From contig CAJNDS010002113.1 of assembly GCA_905221605.1 (NCBI GenBank), positions 637,501 through 701,500 of the forward strand: a stretch of DNA of 64,000 nucleotides, in the 5' to 3' direction. Of this stretch, positions 12,511 to 24,600 are shown piece by piece. How positions within the stretch are numbered: position 1 is the first letter of the stretch; each line of letters starts with the position of its first letter. The notes under the pieces are model-generated. The model saw nothing but the letters and a program-made list of their open reading frames with translations, did no database searches and was not told the origin of the DNA. Origin of the DNA: Symbiodinium natans (lineage: Eukaryota; Sar; Dinophyceae; Suessiales; Symbiodiniaceae). The position numbers were made by a program, and so were the translations under genes.

Positions 12511-12554
12511 CTTGATGAAGATGCTGTATCGCTTGGAGCGTTGTTCCTCGGGCT
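12511..12554 (-). CDS. Candidate micro-exon, unrecognised
   Basis: On the minus strand the stretch encodes EPEEQRSKRYSIFIK. It is preceded by AG and followed by a GT donor (AAG|GTGTTG on the minus strand). Size, composition and splice sites resemble the RF2 exons, but this is the other strand and hence another gene. The plus strand of the same stretch is also open, which lowers confidence. Confidence 0.4.
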
Positions 12555-13813
12555 CTTTAAGTTGCCCGAAAGTAGCCAAAATGCCCAACCCGACGCAGTT
12601 TCCTCGACGTCGGCAGTGTTGATTCGCTTCATGGTCTCAGCCCTCACCCTAAACCCTGAATCCTAAACCCTAATCCTTAACTCTCAGACTAAACCCTATA
12701 TGCAACTGCCGACTCCTGAAGACGCAGATTCCACAACGCTCCAAGTTCAAGGGGATTGATTGATACATGCATCTCAGTGGCGTCCCTGCTGGCGACGTGC
12801 TGGGGGCTGACTCCTGGTCATCGGAAGACGAAGCCCTACACCCTACATACCGTGAACTCCAGGCAGCCCATGCAAGGATTCCGCATAAAAACTCTCACAC
12901 ACACACACAGACACAACCCGAAGCCACAAGCTGAAGGAGCTGCCGTAAACCTCAAAATCCCTATGCACTTGATGTGCTTTTATCGAGATTGTTCGGATGA
13001 CTTCGTGGTCAGGAACCTCATGCGCAGTTGCCCGCTAAGCGCTGGCACAGCATGGCTTCCTCCTCAAAACCATCAGCACTTGTATGGAAGTCCTTTGCTG
13101 CAAGGTGACTTGGACATCTGGTAAGTTCTTTATATGGGCACCTTTCTAAGGGTGCCCTAAAAAATTGGGGCCGCCTTGTCACTATGACCCCAAACGGGAA
13201 CATAATTTAGAGGCAGCACCATCTTCAATGCAACATGCGTAGACGATAGCCGGATGAGCTTTGTGGCTTTGTGGCCATCGGGGCATCATTCAAAGTTCGT
13301 CTTCGTGGATCTAAGAACTTCGGGTTCAGAACGCCAGGATTGTGGAGTTGAGAGGTTCAGGCTTCCGCCGCATTTCTTAGAGCCCGGGTTGCTTCATGCA
13401 GGGTTTCGGGTTTAGGGTTTAGGGTTTAGGGTTTAGGGTTTCGGGAGCCCCCTTCGACAGTCCTTGCAGCACCATGTGGAATGGCAGCATTTGGGCTTGG
13501 CTGCTCTCGTGCGCGCTGATGCAGCACGCAACCTATGCTTCCCATGCAGCAAGGAAACCGGACCTTTCCATGGCCTCCCAATTGTTTGTTTAAGTAGGTC
13601 TTAAAGGGGGTTAAGAGCATGAGCATGGAAGCCTGTACTACACGCCAGATGCATGAAAGACGGCAGCGTCTGACCCAACTGTACACGCACACAACAGTGC
13701 GCGTGGAGCTCCAGCAACTTGATGTTAACACGTGACCACCGCATGGAAGACTCCCAGCGATTCGACCCAACCTCAGTTGTCTATTCAACGGCTCACACCC
13801 TACACCCAGGGGC

Positions 13814-13900
13814 CCCTAAACCCTAAACCCTAAACCCTAAACCCTAAACCCTAAACCCTAAACCCTAAACCCTAAACCCTAAACCCTAAACCCTAAACCC
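13814..13900. repeat. Interstitial telomere repeat (CCCTAAA)12
   Basis: About twelve perfect CCCTAAA units. The plant/dinoflagellate-type telomere sequence is here inside the window rather than at an end. Confidence 0.97.
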
Positions 13901-14009
13901 AGGGGTTTCGAGCCCCATGTATCCAGTCCTGAGAGCGCCGGCGGTGCCGGCGCTCACGCCCGGCAGCAGCTGCGCCGGCTCTGGCTGCAACCCCGGGACT
14001 CTTCGTGTG

Positions 14010-14220
14010 AGGTCGGGTTTAGGGTTTATAGGGTTTATAGGGTTTATAGGGTTCATAGGGTTCATAGGGTTCATGGGGTTTTTAGGGTTTTTAGGGTTTA
14101 TAGGGTTTACAAGGTTTTTTGGGTTTATAGGGTTTATATAGGGTTCATAGGGTTTATAGGGTTTTCAGGGCTTTTAGGGTTTAATTATAGGGTTTTCAGG
14201 GTTTTTAGGGCTTATAGGGT
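14010..14220 (+). repeat. Telomere-variant array (GGGTTTATA)n
   Basis: Successive units read GGGTTTATA, GGGTTCATA or GGGTTTTTA in 9-10-bp steps, a local variant of the telomere unit with an added ATA. A translated open frame of repeated GFIGFI is an artefact of the repeat. Confidence 0.9.
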
Positions 14221-14490
14221 TGGGGGCGCCCCAGGTCGCCATGGCACGGCGCCTCTGCTCGCGTTCCCGGCCGCGGCCTGCGCCTTGAGGCAGGTCGGAT
14301 CGGTCCCGAGGCGCGCTTCCGGGGAGGGTTTCGGGTTTCGGGTTTAGGGTTTGGGGTTTGGGGTTTAAGGTTTAGGGTTTAGGGTTTAGGGTTTAGGGTT
14401 TAGGGGAATAGTAAGTTGCGCTCTATGATTTCTTCGGCATAAGGGTCCCTTGCCCAAAGGCCAATGAGCCCCAAACCCCAACCCCTTTAG

Positions 14491-14599
14491 AACTTCACCG
14501 CCCAAAGCCGGCGAGCAATGTCCCAAATCCCCCTGATGCTCAACGTGAAGCTGTGGCCTGTGAATTCCATCGAGCCCAACACGGCCCAACACCACCAGA
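14491..14599 (+). CDS. Candidate exon, unrecognised
   Basis: After an AG at 14489-14490 the plus strand is open and encodes MSQIPLMLNVKLWPVNSIE and about 15 more ordinary residues up to CACCACCAG. The next frame is open a little further on (RVLVLELDDPVLNQQ near 14620-14665), suggesting another exon of a protein-coding gene. No family was recognised; it could belong upstream of the RF2 gene or be independent. Confidence 0.35.
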
Positions 14600-14727
14600 T
14601 TTACCTCAAAACCCAGAGTCTTGGTTCTTGAGCTCGATGACCCTGTGCTCAACCAGCAGATGCTCCAGACATTAATGTATATTTTGCCCCCCCCCCATGT
14701 CATGGTCAAAGGAAGTAGGGTTCATAT

Positions 14728-14828
14728 TACTGTTATTGGTGAGTGTATATAAGGTTCCTTGTTAATATTGGTGAGTGTCTATACCGGGTGTCCTTTTGGG
14801 GGTACAAGAAATATATACCCTACTTCAT
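14728..14828. repeat. Dispersed repeat family G
   Basis: The words TTATTGGTGAGTGTATA, TACAAGAAATATA and ACCCTACTTCAT recur in the same order at 32310-32382, and in part at 29053-29135. Non-coding; element class unknown. Confidence 0.55.
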
Positions 14829-15305
14829 GTGAGTTTGTGTTCTGCAAAAGGCATGCTCTCAAGGACCAAGACTTCTGGGCGGGGGAGACGTACCTCAACT
14901 CTCAGCACGTTTCCCTCACTTGCTTTGGGACGTAGAAGCTGTAAGCCAGAAACCCCGTCCCTAGACCCTAAACCCCAAAAAACCCTAAACCCTAGACCTA
15001 ACACCCCTAATCCCCAAAAAATCCAGGCCAAGGAGGAGAGTGCCCACAAGGGCCACGAAGCAGGTCGAGGAGGAGGAGATCACAGCGACACACCGGCGCG
15101 CGTTTACGCACGGCTTCCCCCAAAACCCCAAAGCCCCTCAACCCCAGAAGCCTTAAACACCAACAAAAAGGTACCTTGACTTATATCTGTAGGAGAGAAG
15201 CCTATTTCTGGTTAAGGGTTTAGGGCTAAAAACCTGAAACCCCAGAACCTCAGAACCCCAGAAACCCGAACCCCAGGCCCAGAACCCCAAACCTAAAGCC
15301 TTGGT

Positions 15306-15372
15306 GGTGCAGTGGTACCCTTTGCCCTTTGGGTTGGTTTGTAGAAAGTAACCCACCCCAAAAAGGGTACTC
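15306..15372. repeat. Dispersed repeat family F
   Basis: CAGTGGTACCCTTTGCCCTTT and AGTAACCCACCCCAAAAAG recur at 24833-24912, with a weaker copy near 20312-20360. GGTACCCTTT at the start and AGGGTAC at the end are an inverted pair. Confidence 0.5.
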
Positions 15373-15561
15373 CTATATCTGTAGGAGAGAAGCCTTTTTT
15401 GGTTTAAGGTTTGAGCTTTGGGCTCTGGGTTTGGGGTTAGGGTTTGGGGTTTAGGGGCGGGCTTCTACAGCCACACCCAAATCCGTCGAGCTCTGCAACA
15501 GAAGACTTTCAACCCCTCTAAACCCCGAAAACCCCTAAAACCAAGACTCTCCATGGGCCAG

Positions 15562-15601
15562 GTGGCAGCTCAAGCAGGACCTTGCAGACTTGCAGAGGCC
15601 A
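15562..15601 (+). CDS. prfB: prfB candidate exon (N-terminal helix)
   Basis: After CCAG, the frame encodes WQLKQDLADLQRP and ends in phase 0 at a GC donor. This fits the first coiled helix of RF2 just before the next exon (AEAERVRAE). Support is position, phase and composition only. Confidence 0.4.
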
Positions 15602-18600
15602 GCGGCAGGGCATGGGCTCACACTGGGGCGCTTGGGTTTAGGGTTTAGGGTTTAGGGTTCAGGCATATGGGGGTTTCCGGAAATAGGGGTACCCTTTTTT
15701 CAGGGGGGTCTTACACTAAGGATTATACTATTTGGGGGGTGTATTATGGGTACCCCTATTAGGGACAATGCCCATATGTCTACGTACCTGTCGCACAGGG
15801 CATGAATCGCATGCTCTTGGCGTCGCCTGCCGGGGTCATGATCCGAAAACCACCTTGAGGCAGGGCCAAAGGCTCTGTCGGGCCCAGTTGGGCTTTAGGG
15901 ACGTACAGCAAGGCCCGCAGGTCCATCTCAGCTAGTACGGAGCTGCCGCCGCGGCGCCCGGCCGATTCGTACTCGTACACATATATACATACGAATATCT
16001 ATCTGTATGTGTATCTGCATATGTATCTGTACATGTATATGTATATGTACAGATACATATATATATATATACATATATTCAAGGTATACATTACTATACA
16101 TGTGATGTGCTGTTTCTACTGGTGTACACACTGTGATTTTGAGAAGACACCTAAAGCAGTTCCAGGGATACACGCATGGCAGTCTTAAGTTTTGAGCTGC
16201 AAGGAACCCATACATCAATATACCTTCGACTTCAAGCTCAGACTTTCAGTTATTTCACTTTGTTCCATATGGGTGTCTTTTTTAGCTTTAATATTTGATG
16301 TGTGCGAGTTCTTGCGAAACACTGGAAGCATCTCGGCTTTATGTACACAGGGCCTCTCCGCAGCAAGTTCAACATGGCCTGCTGCAGTGAAAGAGCTTCA
16401 ACTACGAATTGCTTAAGAACCCCAAAAATACAAGATAAATAGACCAAAGATTAGGCTTATGAGGAAGGATATTTTCTTTTGTGGGGGGCTTCTGAAGCAA
16501 TTCGTAGTCAGGGTTAAATACAACAGCTGACCAGAGCTTGAAGCCTCTTAAGAGCGCAAAAACCGGAACAGCAGTTAGGGGACATGGGTTTGGGTTTGGG
16601 GTTCACCCCCGCTGCCCCTCCCGCTGCCCCCGCCAAACCCTAAACCCCAGACCCTAGACCCTAAACCCTAAACCCTTCCCCTGCCCTTTGCTTTGCTCCT
16701 TGGACTCCTTGGCAGGCGGAGTGAGGTGATCGTGGCCCGTTCAGGCCGGACTTCCTCGAGTAAATGCCCCCCCCTAATCAAACTGAAATCCTGGAACTTG
16801 CGATGTTCCCCCCTTTATACTAACAGTCCTTAATCGGGATTACAGAACCCCCGAGAAACTGTTAGTATAAGGGGGAACATCCCAACCTGGGACCCTGTTT
16901 CAGTCTGAGACCCTGTTTTAGTGGGGTGTTCTGCCAGCCCTGAGCCCACCATCGACAGGATTTTTGTTATTTTAATTTTTTTTTGGCGAGGGGTGGGGGG
17001 CGGCGGGGGGGGGAGGGGTGGGGGGGGGGGGAAGGGGGGGGAGGCGGCGGGGGGGCGGGGGGGGGGCGGGGGGGTGGGGGCGGGGGAGGAAGTCCGAAAA
17101 GAGGGGTACTGGGCATTCACTCTGAGGACTCCTGCTGGAATGGAAGTTTTTGGGGGTATATTAGGGTGTTCCCCCCCCCCTTGGGGAAATGCTTAGTTGA
17201 GGACTTTTTCTCTGCAAGGCTTGCAGATTTTGTTGGCAGCTTCGCGGGATTGCAAGCCTCTATGTGCTGGCCGCAAATTAGGGATTAGGGTTAAGGGTAG
17301 AGGCTAACTGAACCATGAGTCCTCCAAAGGATGTATAGGATTTCGGGTGTTTGGAGTTTTGGGTTTTGGGCGAGTTTTGAAAGGTTGGCGCGCCTTCCGA
17401 TTATCCTGAGGGTTTAGGTCTTTAGGGTTTTGGAGTATAGGGTGTAGGGCGCAGACTTTAGGTCAACCCCCCATCATATGAAAACCATGCTTCCCTCTCA
17501 AAAGCACGCGCGCGCACACAGAGTTAAGCTCCTGAACTGAGCCAACCAAGCACAGAAGGGCCAAGCACCCATTTTCCGAACCCCTCAACCCTAAACCCCC
17601 TACCACGAACCTAGGAAAACGAAACCTGAAGCCTCCAACACGAGACCCTAAACCCTAAACCCTAAACCCTAAACCCACCTGATTCTTCAGTGTTGGTGCA
17701 GGCCTTGGTACTGATGAGTTCAAGGCGCTACGCTTGGGAGCTTTTGTTTGTTGTTCCTGCATCTCGGGCTTAGAATCGGAAGCTGTGGTCGAACCCTAAA
17801 CCCTAAACCCTAAACCCTAAACCCTAAACCCTAAACCCTGAACCCTAAAGGGCTAAGGGGCACCGGCGCCCGCTTTAAGGGGCTGTAGGGTTGACCTCAA
17901 GAAGCCCCACAACCTAGGCACGTCCCATCCTACAGCACCGTCCAAGCTTGGAGAAGCTCGAACTCGACCGAAAACTAGCATTGCCTTAAGAACCCCCCCA
18001 GAAAAGACAAAAACAGTACTCTCTATATTACGAAGAATATATATATATATGTATAAATATATACATATATGTATATGTCTATATATATATATATATATTG
18101 TATATATGTATATAGAGAAAAATGTTTATTTATTTGTTTTTTTTTTTTTGGGGGGGGGGGGGGGGGGCGGGGTTCTTAAGCCATTCAAAAGCCCTCAGCA
18201 TTCAGCCGTCAACCAGAACCTGAAGCCTTATCCCCCAAGAACCTGTAAATTGGAGCCCCCGAAGTATGTAGCAAAAATTGCCCAGGACTCATCGAAGGAC
18301 CAGTATTTTGCATACTTTGGGAGTTTAGGTAAACCCTAAACCCTAAACCCCAAACCCTAAACCCTATAACCCCTATAAACCCTATAAACCCTACGTAAAC
18401 CCTAAACCCTAAATCCACAAGTTCCCTGGCCAGTTCATTCGTTGCCAAAACGGACTGAAGGGACTCAAGGAACAAGTGCCTCGAAGCATGCAGCTGCGGC
18501 CCCGGCGCCATATTTGGGTTTAGGGTTCATAGGGTTTAGGGTTTAGGGTGTAAGGTTTAGGGTTTAGGGTTTAAGGCTTAACTTGAACCTCCCTCAAGGT

Positions 18601-21600
18601 TGCCTTAAAGTATATTGGGTCGTTCGCTAAGTTAGTAGTCACATTTTACTACGGCACCTTATGAAAAGCCTCCCAACAAAAAGGAACTCCACAATGCAGT
18701 TCAAGGGGTACGCTAAACCCTAAGACCCTGAACCCCGAATTTGGGTAGGCGGAAGCAGAGCGCGTCCGCGCGGAGTCCACGAAAGCTGACCTCTGGGATG
18801 ACCCGTCATCCGCGCTGGGAGCCTCAAGAGAAACCCAAAGTCCCTCAAGCCCGAAATACTAGTGACCTGGGGTTTAGGGTTTAGGGTTTAGGGTTTAGGG
18901 TTTAGAGTTTAGGGTTGAGGTTTTAGCGTGTACGGTTTAGGGTTCAGGGTTTAGGGTTGAGGGCTTCAGGGTATCCCAAGATGCCAATGCCTAAGGTACA
19001 GCTCCTTTCTTGGGGCGTGTAGGTCGGTAACGCGAGGCAACGCCCGGTAGGATTAGAGCCAAGAGAGCCCGTAAGAACGATCAGAGAGAGCCCCTGCTGT
19101 CTAAGGGTTTAGGGTTCAGGGTTCAGGGTTCAGGGTTGAGGGTTCAGGGTTCAGGGTTCAGGGTTCAGGGTTCAGGGTTCAGGGTTTAGGACTGACTGAG
19201 CTCCTTGGGAAGCTGTTGCTGCTCTCTGGGATGTTCCTGGGGTGCAGGAAATTAGAGGGCGTCGGGTTGCGAGAGCTCCGATGCCATGGCATGCCGAAGT
19301 CCTTGCAATTTTAGGGTTTAGGGTTTAGGGTTTAGGGTTTAGAATTTTTTGGTGCATAGGGCCTTTGGGGGTTTCGAGTTTGGGATGGGCAGGGTTCTGG
19401 GGTGAACATGGCGCCGCTATTCTTGCCTCATCGGATTTTATAGAGTCCTAGAGGTCCTGGTGCTGAAGGAGCTGGCCAGTTTAGGGTTTGGGGTTTGGGG
19501 TTTAGGGTTTAGGGTTTAGGGTTTAGGGTTTAGGGTTTAGGCTCAGGGTCTGCAGCTGATTTCAGCACTAGGACTATCGCTCCACCGCCCCCCCTTTCAA
19601 CGCGAGCTTCCTGCAGCCCCAAATTAACTGTATTTTGGAGTTCTATACTTCAATACTATTGTTGGCTCTGGGTTCCTGTTATAGCTACTTTGAGCGAAAA
19701 AGTATATATATATATATATATATTTTTTTTCCAGGGTTTACTCCAAAGTAGGGTTAAGCTCTGCCTGCACGGCCCTCATCCCCGGAAACCCCAACGCCCA
19801 CTTGGAGGTTCATGGTACTTATTAACCAAATATATCACTGTACTTCTAGCTGTACTTGTAGCCATATTGGGGCGCTGAAGGGGCTTGCAAGTGGGTTATA
19901 AGTACAGTTTTAATTGTTTAATAAGTAGTTACCCCTAAACCCTAAACCCTAAACCCTCAAGTGGGTTAATAAGTACCCTGAATGAACCCCGAGGCCCAGG
20001 ACCCAGGGGGCTTTTGTTGACCCGCGGGCCCCATTGCGACCAAGGCAGCAAGTCTTGGCGAAGCTCAGCCGTCACACCCTTAGATGCCTAGGTAGGGTTT
20101 AGGGTTTAGGATTTAGGGTTGAGGGTTTAGGGTTTAGGGTAGGGTTTAGGGTTTAGGGTTCAGGGTTCAGGGTTTATAGGGTTTAGGTTTTAGGTTTTAG
20201 GGTTTAGGGTTTAGGGTTTAGGGTTGAGGGGATGTTTTCTTTTTTTTTGGGTTTAAGAGGACCATAGTTCGGAATTTTTTTTCAGAGGGTTTTGAGGGCC
20301 ATCCTAGATGCTCGGCAGCCCAGTGGTACCCGTATGCCCCTTTTCTTGGGTCATGGTCCCGTATCAAGTAAGGATGTTTGGATGAGCATAACAAAGCAGT
20401 CAGAGATTGCTTGATTTTGGGATAGGTTTCCGGGTGACTCCCTGACTCGAAGTCTACGGTGTAGGGTTCAGGGTTTAGGCTTTATAGGGTTTAGGGCTTT
20501 CTTGCACCCGAATCAGGCCCGCGTACGAAAGCAGTAGCGGCTGTGATTGTGATTACAGTTAGGTTTTTAAGATGACGAATGATACGGGATTCCTGCCCCA
20601 ACCGGTACCGAACGCCAGAGCTTTCGACTCTTGCAGACTACACCGTCTAGCCTCTGACAGCCTGAATATTCAATCGCAAAGCAACAGCCATCAAACCTTT
20701 GGCAAATATCGTTCCTCCATCTTTTTGGATCTCCAGAGACTCTGCCGCCCGCGCTCATACATTGATGAACCCGACACACTCTGCCCTAACCCCGGGTAGG
20801 ACTTCGGCGACATCCAAGCCGACATGCACATGGAGGTAAGTATATTTGTAGACTCCGCTGGCCCATCCAAGCCGGCAACGAGTTCCTGGCCCTGCACCTA
20901 AACGGACCTAATCCCAACATACCGTACACCCCCCTACAGAATTTTAAGAGCCTCCAGGCGGAAAAGGGGGAAGCCCACCCCTTGGCACCTTATCCTTTTT
21001 GAGGGCAGGTGGAGGCTCAAGTCAAGCCCCCTTGCAAGCTCCACAAAGCGCCCAAGGGATGCCGGGCCTGGGAGCGCCTCTTCCTTGGCGCAAAGGGTGA
21101 CTTTGAGGCGGAGGCTGGTCCATCTGAAGCCAACGATATGGGGACAGTGGCGAAGCTACTGTGTCGTCGCTGCCCGCGGCGGCAGTTTCCCGTTTGGAAC
21201 CCAAGGCCGTGGTGAGTTCGGCGCCCTAAAACAGGAAGTTTACGCAAATTGCGCAGGTCGCTGGGCGGGAAGTTGCGGCCTACCTAATTACAATAGCACC
21301 TTCCTTGGCTTTTCAAGATGGTTTCCGGAAAGTCCTCAGGTTGTCCAGGGGCCCCCAAAACCAAACTAAAACCATAAGCCCAAAATCCCTGAGTCCTAAG
21401 CCCGAAGTCAGCCCTTAGCCCTAAGCCCTAAGCCCTATACCCCCCCCCCCCCCCTCACCCTAACAGGGGCGTCCGCCGGTCCCAGCAAACGCTCCGTCTG
21501 ACCCAAAGGAATCGAGGCTGCTGAGAGCCGGGCCGAAGAGTACGCTGCAGTATTGGAGGAGGCAGCGTGTTTAGAGTTTAGGGTTTGGGGTTTAGGGTTT

Positions 21601-24600
21601 AGGGTTTGGGGTTTATGGTTTGGGGTTTAGGGTTTGGGGTTCATGGTCTGTGGCCGGGATTGGTGTTTAGGGCTTCGGGTTGGGGGGTTCAGGGTTTAAC
21701 AGGTTGGGGTTTAGGTTTTGGGATTTAGGTTTCAGGGTGTGGGGCTTGGGGATTTGGATTAGTAGGTGGGGTTCGGGGTTTACAATGGTTTGGGTTCGGG
21801 CTTGGGGTTTTGGGTTTTTGGGTTTTTGGTCGGGTTTTGGGGAAGTTTGGGATTTGGGGGTTTAGGCTATGGGTTTAGGGTTTAGGGTTCTGTGTTCAAA
21901 GCTTGGACTCTTGGGGATTTCGGGTTTAGGTTTGTTGGGTTTTCGGGTTTCAGGGTTTGGGGCTAGTAGGGTGTAAGGTCAACAATCGCCGCCGTGACAC
22001 ACATAAGCATTGCGATAAACTATGGTTTCAAAAGGGAGTTGCGTTTATAAACACGACCACTGAGTGCATTTGTCTGCACGGTGGCAAGTACCAACGGTCC
22101 TTCACAAGTAGACCTGCATGACTTCAACATGCGCAACACGCATCACAGTATACGACTTGAGCGATTTTCAGAGGGAGTATATGGCTGCCTTATACTGGTG
22201 CATCTTAGCGACGCAATTGCATTTTGGCAGAATGGCGCATCCCCTTTTTCTGAATCTCATACACCTGTGATATCCAAGGCTGTGCTGAAAGAGTGTTGCG
22301 GAGAGCCGGAGCGCTGCATTGCGAATCTCGCAGACGCAAGCTTGACAGATTTGTAGATAGCATTTCTTCAGTCCACTCTTCATGCTGGTCGTCCACGAAC
22401 TCATCCTTCGTCGCCTAGTTACCCCCATTGTTGGCTTTTGCCTCGAGGCGCAGACGGCTCTTGAGCTCTGTGCTCAGATTTTCCTGGTCGTGGGGTTCTG
22501 AGGGTTCATGGTTTAGTTAGTCTTGTCACAGAAACTGCTCCACAAGATTCTTATGTAGCCTTCTTATCCTTCCTAACCCTAAACCACAATCCCCAAACCC
22601 CAAACCCTAAACCCTAAACCCTAAGCACCTTGGGCATCCTCAGCATCATCATTGGACATGGCATCCAGGCCAGAGCTGTGGCTTCGGGTCTTTCAGGGTT
22701 TAGGTTTTAGGGTTTAGGGTTTAGGGTTTGGGGTTTGGGGTTTGGGGTTTGGGTTTTGGACTTACGGAGTTGGAGACTTAGATTCTTATACTTCGAACCT
22801 TTATTACCGTTTGGGGTATACATAACCCTGACAGGATTGAAAGGTTAGCCGTTTTTTGCCCAGGGTACTCAGCAGCTAGGCCCAAGTGGACGGTGTAGAT
22901 TTGTCAAGAAGCTTTTAGTGAAAGCTTAGGGGTGTTCAGGGCTCACGAAAATCCCCCCAAACCCTAGACGAAAAACCCAGGAGTCCTTCCTAGGACTGCT
23001 AGGGCCCATAATATTGTGTCTACAAACCTTAAGGTTCAGGGTTTTAGGGATTAGGGTTCAGGATTTGGGGTTCAGGGCTGTAAGCCTCAAGACCTAAACC
23101 CGCGTCAACCTCAAGCCTCCCGATCTGAAGGCGGGTCCACTCACCTCCATTGGGGCTGACCCTGACAACCCCCCAAACCCAAATTCCTTGAACCCTAAAC
23201 CCTAAACCCTCAACCCTAAACCTTCAACCCTAAACCCTAAACCCCTTCCCTCTTCCCTCTTCCCTGAACCCTATAATCTCAGGCTCGCGCAGGATGCAGA
23301 GAACGCCGGCGATGCAGATGAGTCGGGCATGCTGCGCGCCGAGGACTGGCGTGGGGAGCTTTGGGGGTTTAGGGTTTAGGGTTTAGGGTTTAGGGTTTAG
23401 GGCTTCAGGGCTTCAGGGCTTCAGGGCTTCAGGGCTTCAGGTCAGGGCTTCAGGGCTTCAGGGCTTCAGGGCTTCAGGGCTTCAGGGCTGGTTAAGGTGT
23501 GGAGTGTTTGGAGCTTTGGGGTTTAGGGCTTCAAGGTTTAGAAGTTCTTTAGGGCTCAGAGCATTTGGCCTATTTTTTCAGGTGTAGAGGGATTTAAGGT
23601 TTAGAGGTTCTTTAGGGTTTCAGGGCTTTTCAAGGTGTAGAGGTTTTAGAAGGCTTTAGGCTTTAGGGCTCTTGGCGTCAGGGCCACTTAAGGAGTAGAG
23701 GGCTTTAAGGTTTAGAGGGCTTCAGGGTTTAGGGCTCAGGGCTTCAGGGCTCTTTGAGGTGTAGAGGGCTACTTTGTGGCTTAGAGGGCTTTAGGGTTTA
23801 GGCTTTAAGGTTGATAGAGGTTCTTTAAGGTTTAGGGCCCAGGGCTTCAGGGCTCTTTACAGTTTAGAGGGCTTTAGGGTTTGGGGCTCTAGGGTTCAAG
23901 GCTTTGGGGGGTTCAGGGCTTTAGGGTTTAGGGCTTTGCCTGCAGGGCTTAGGATTCAGGGCCTTGAGTTCTTAATCGCCGTGGGAGGTCAGTAGATGCG
24001 TGCAGGGAACCTGAACATTGTCCAACATCATCGCGTATGGCCCCTGCATAGTTGCAACATACCCATTCTCGTCCCCAACCCCCCCCCCCCCCCCAAACCC
24101 TAAACCGGCCCTAAACCCCAAACCCATTGCTTGTCGAAGTGCTTCAATGCTTGGAATCTGGGGCTGCGAGGATACAAGTTGGTGTGGGGTCTCTGCCTTT
24201 TCTCCGTCACCCCTCAATCCTCAGCCACCAAGCAGACATCCTGGGAGCTTCAAAAAGCTGTGTTGCTGTGTTTTGGAGTACTAGTTCTGGGTTCCTAGTA
24301 TAGCTACTTATACCTAAGAAGTGTATACTTTTCTTCCAGGGTCTACTCCAAAGTAGGGGTTGTCTTGATAGCCCAGAGGTGCCCTGGGGCCCCCATTTTT
24401 TGGTTCAAGGTTCCCCATTAATTAGAGTAATAACCAACTTGGGATTGTTCCCCCTATGTTCACGCTCCTTAGTACGTAGGGGCCTAGGGATTATCGTACC
24501 CCCTAATATCATCCCTATGAAGGACTGTTCGTATAAAGCGAGAACATCCCCACAACCAACCCACAGAAAGGGCTACCCGCATTGTAATATATGGCTACTG

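Larger units (their letters stand above)
1..15561. other. Telomere-repeat mosaic without a recognised gene
   Basis: This stretch alternates short TTTAGGG/CCCTAAA tracts (clearest at 398-520, 1388-1460, 1578-1670, 3600-3672, 7451-7512, 7857-7925, 8903-8966, 9478-9513, 11348-11404, 13814-13900, 14335-14402) with 50-300 bp of non-repetitive DNA. Some non-repetitive pieces look coding on one strand or the other, and the more convincing ones are listed separately. 6170-7290 is the longest part without telomere words; it holds short open frames on both strands with no recognisable motif. I could not connect the pieces into a gene. Confidence 0.6.

Noticed and set aside
13886-14141. Open frames encoding repeated GFIGFI or NPMNPINP
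   Set aside because: Direct translations of telomere-variant repeats.
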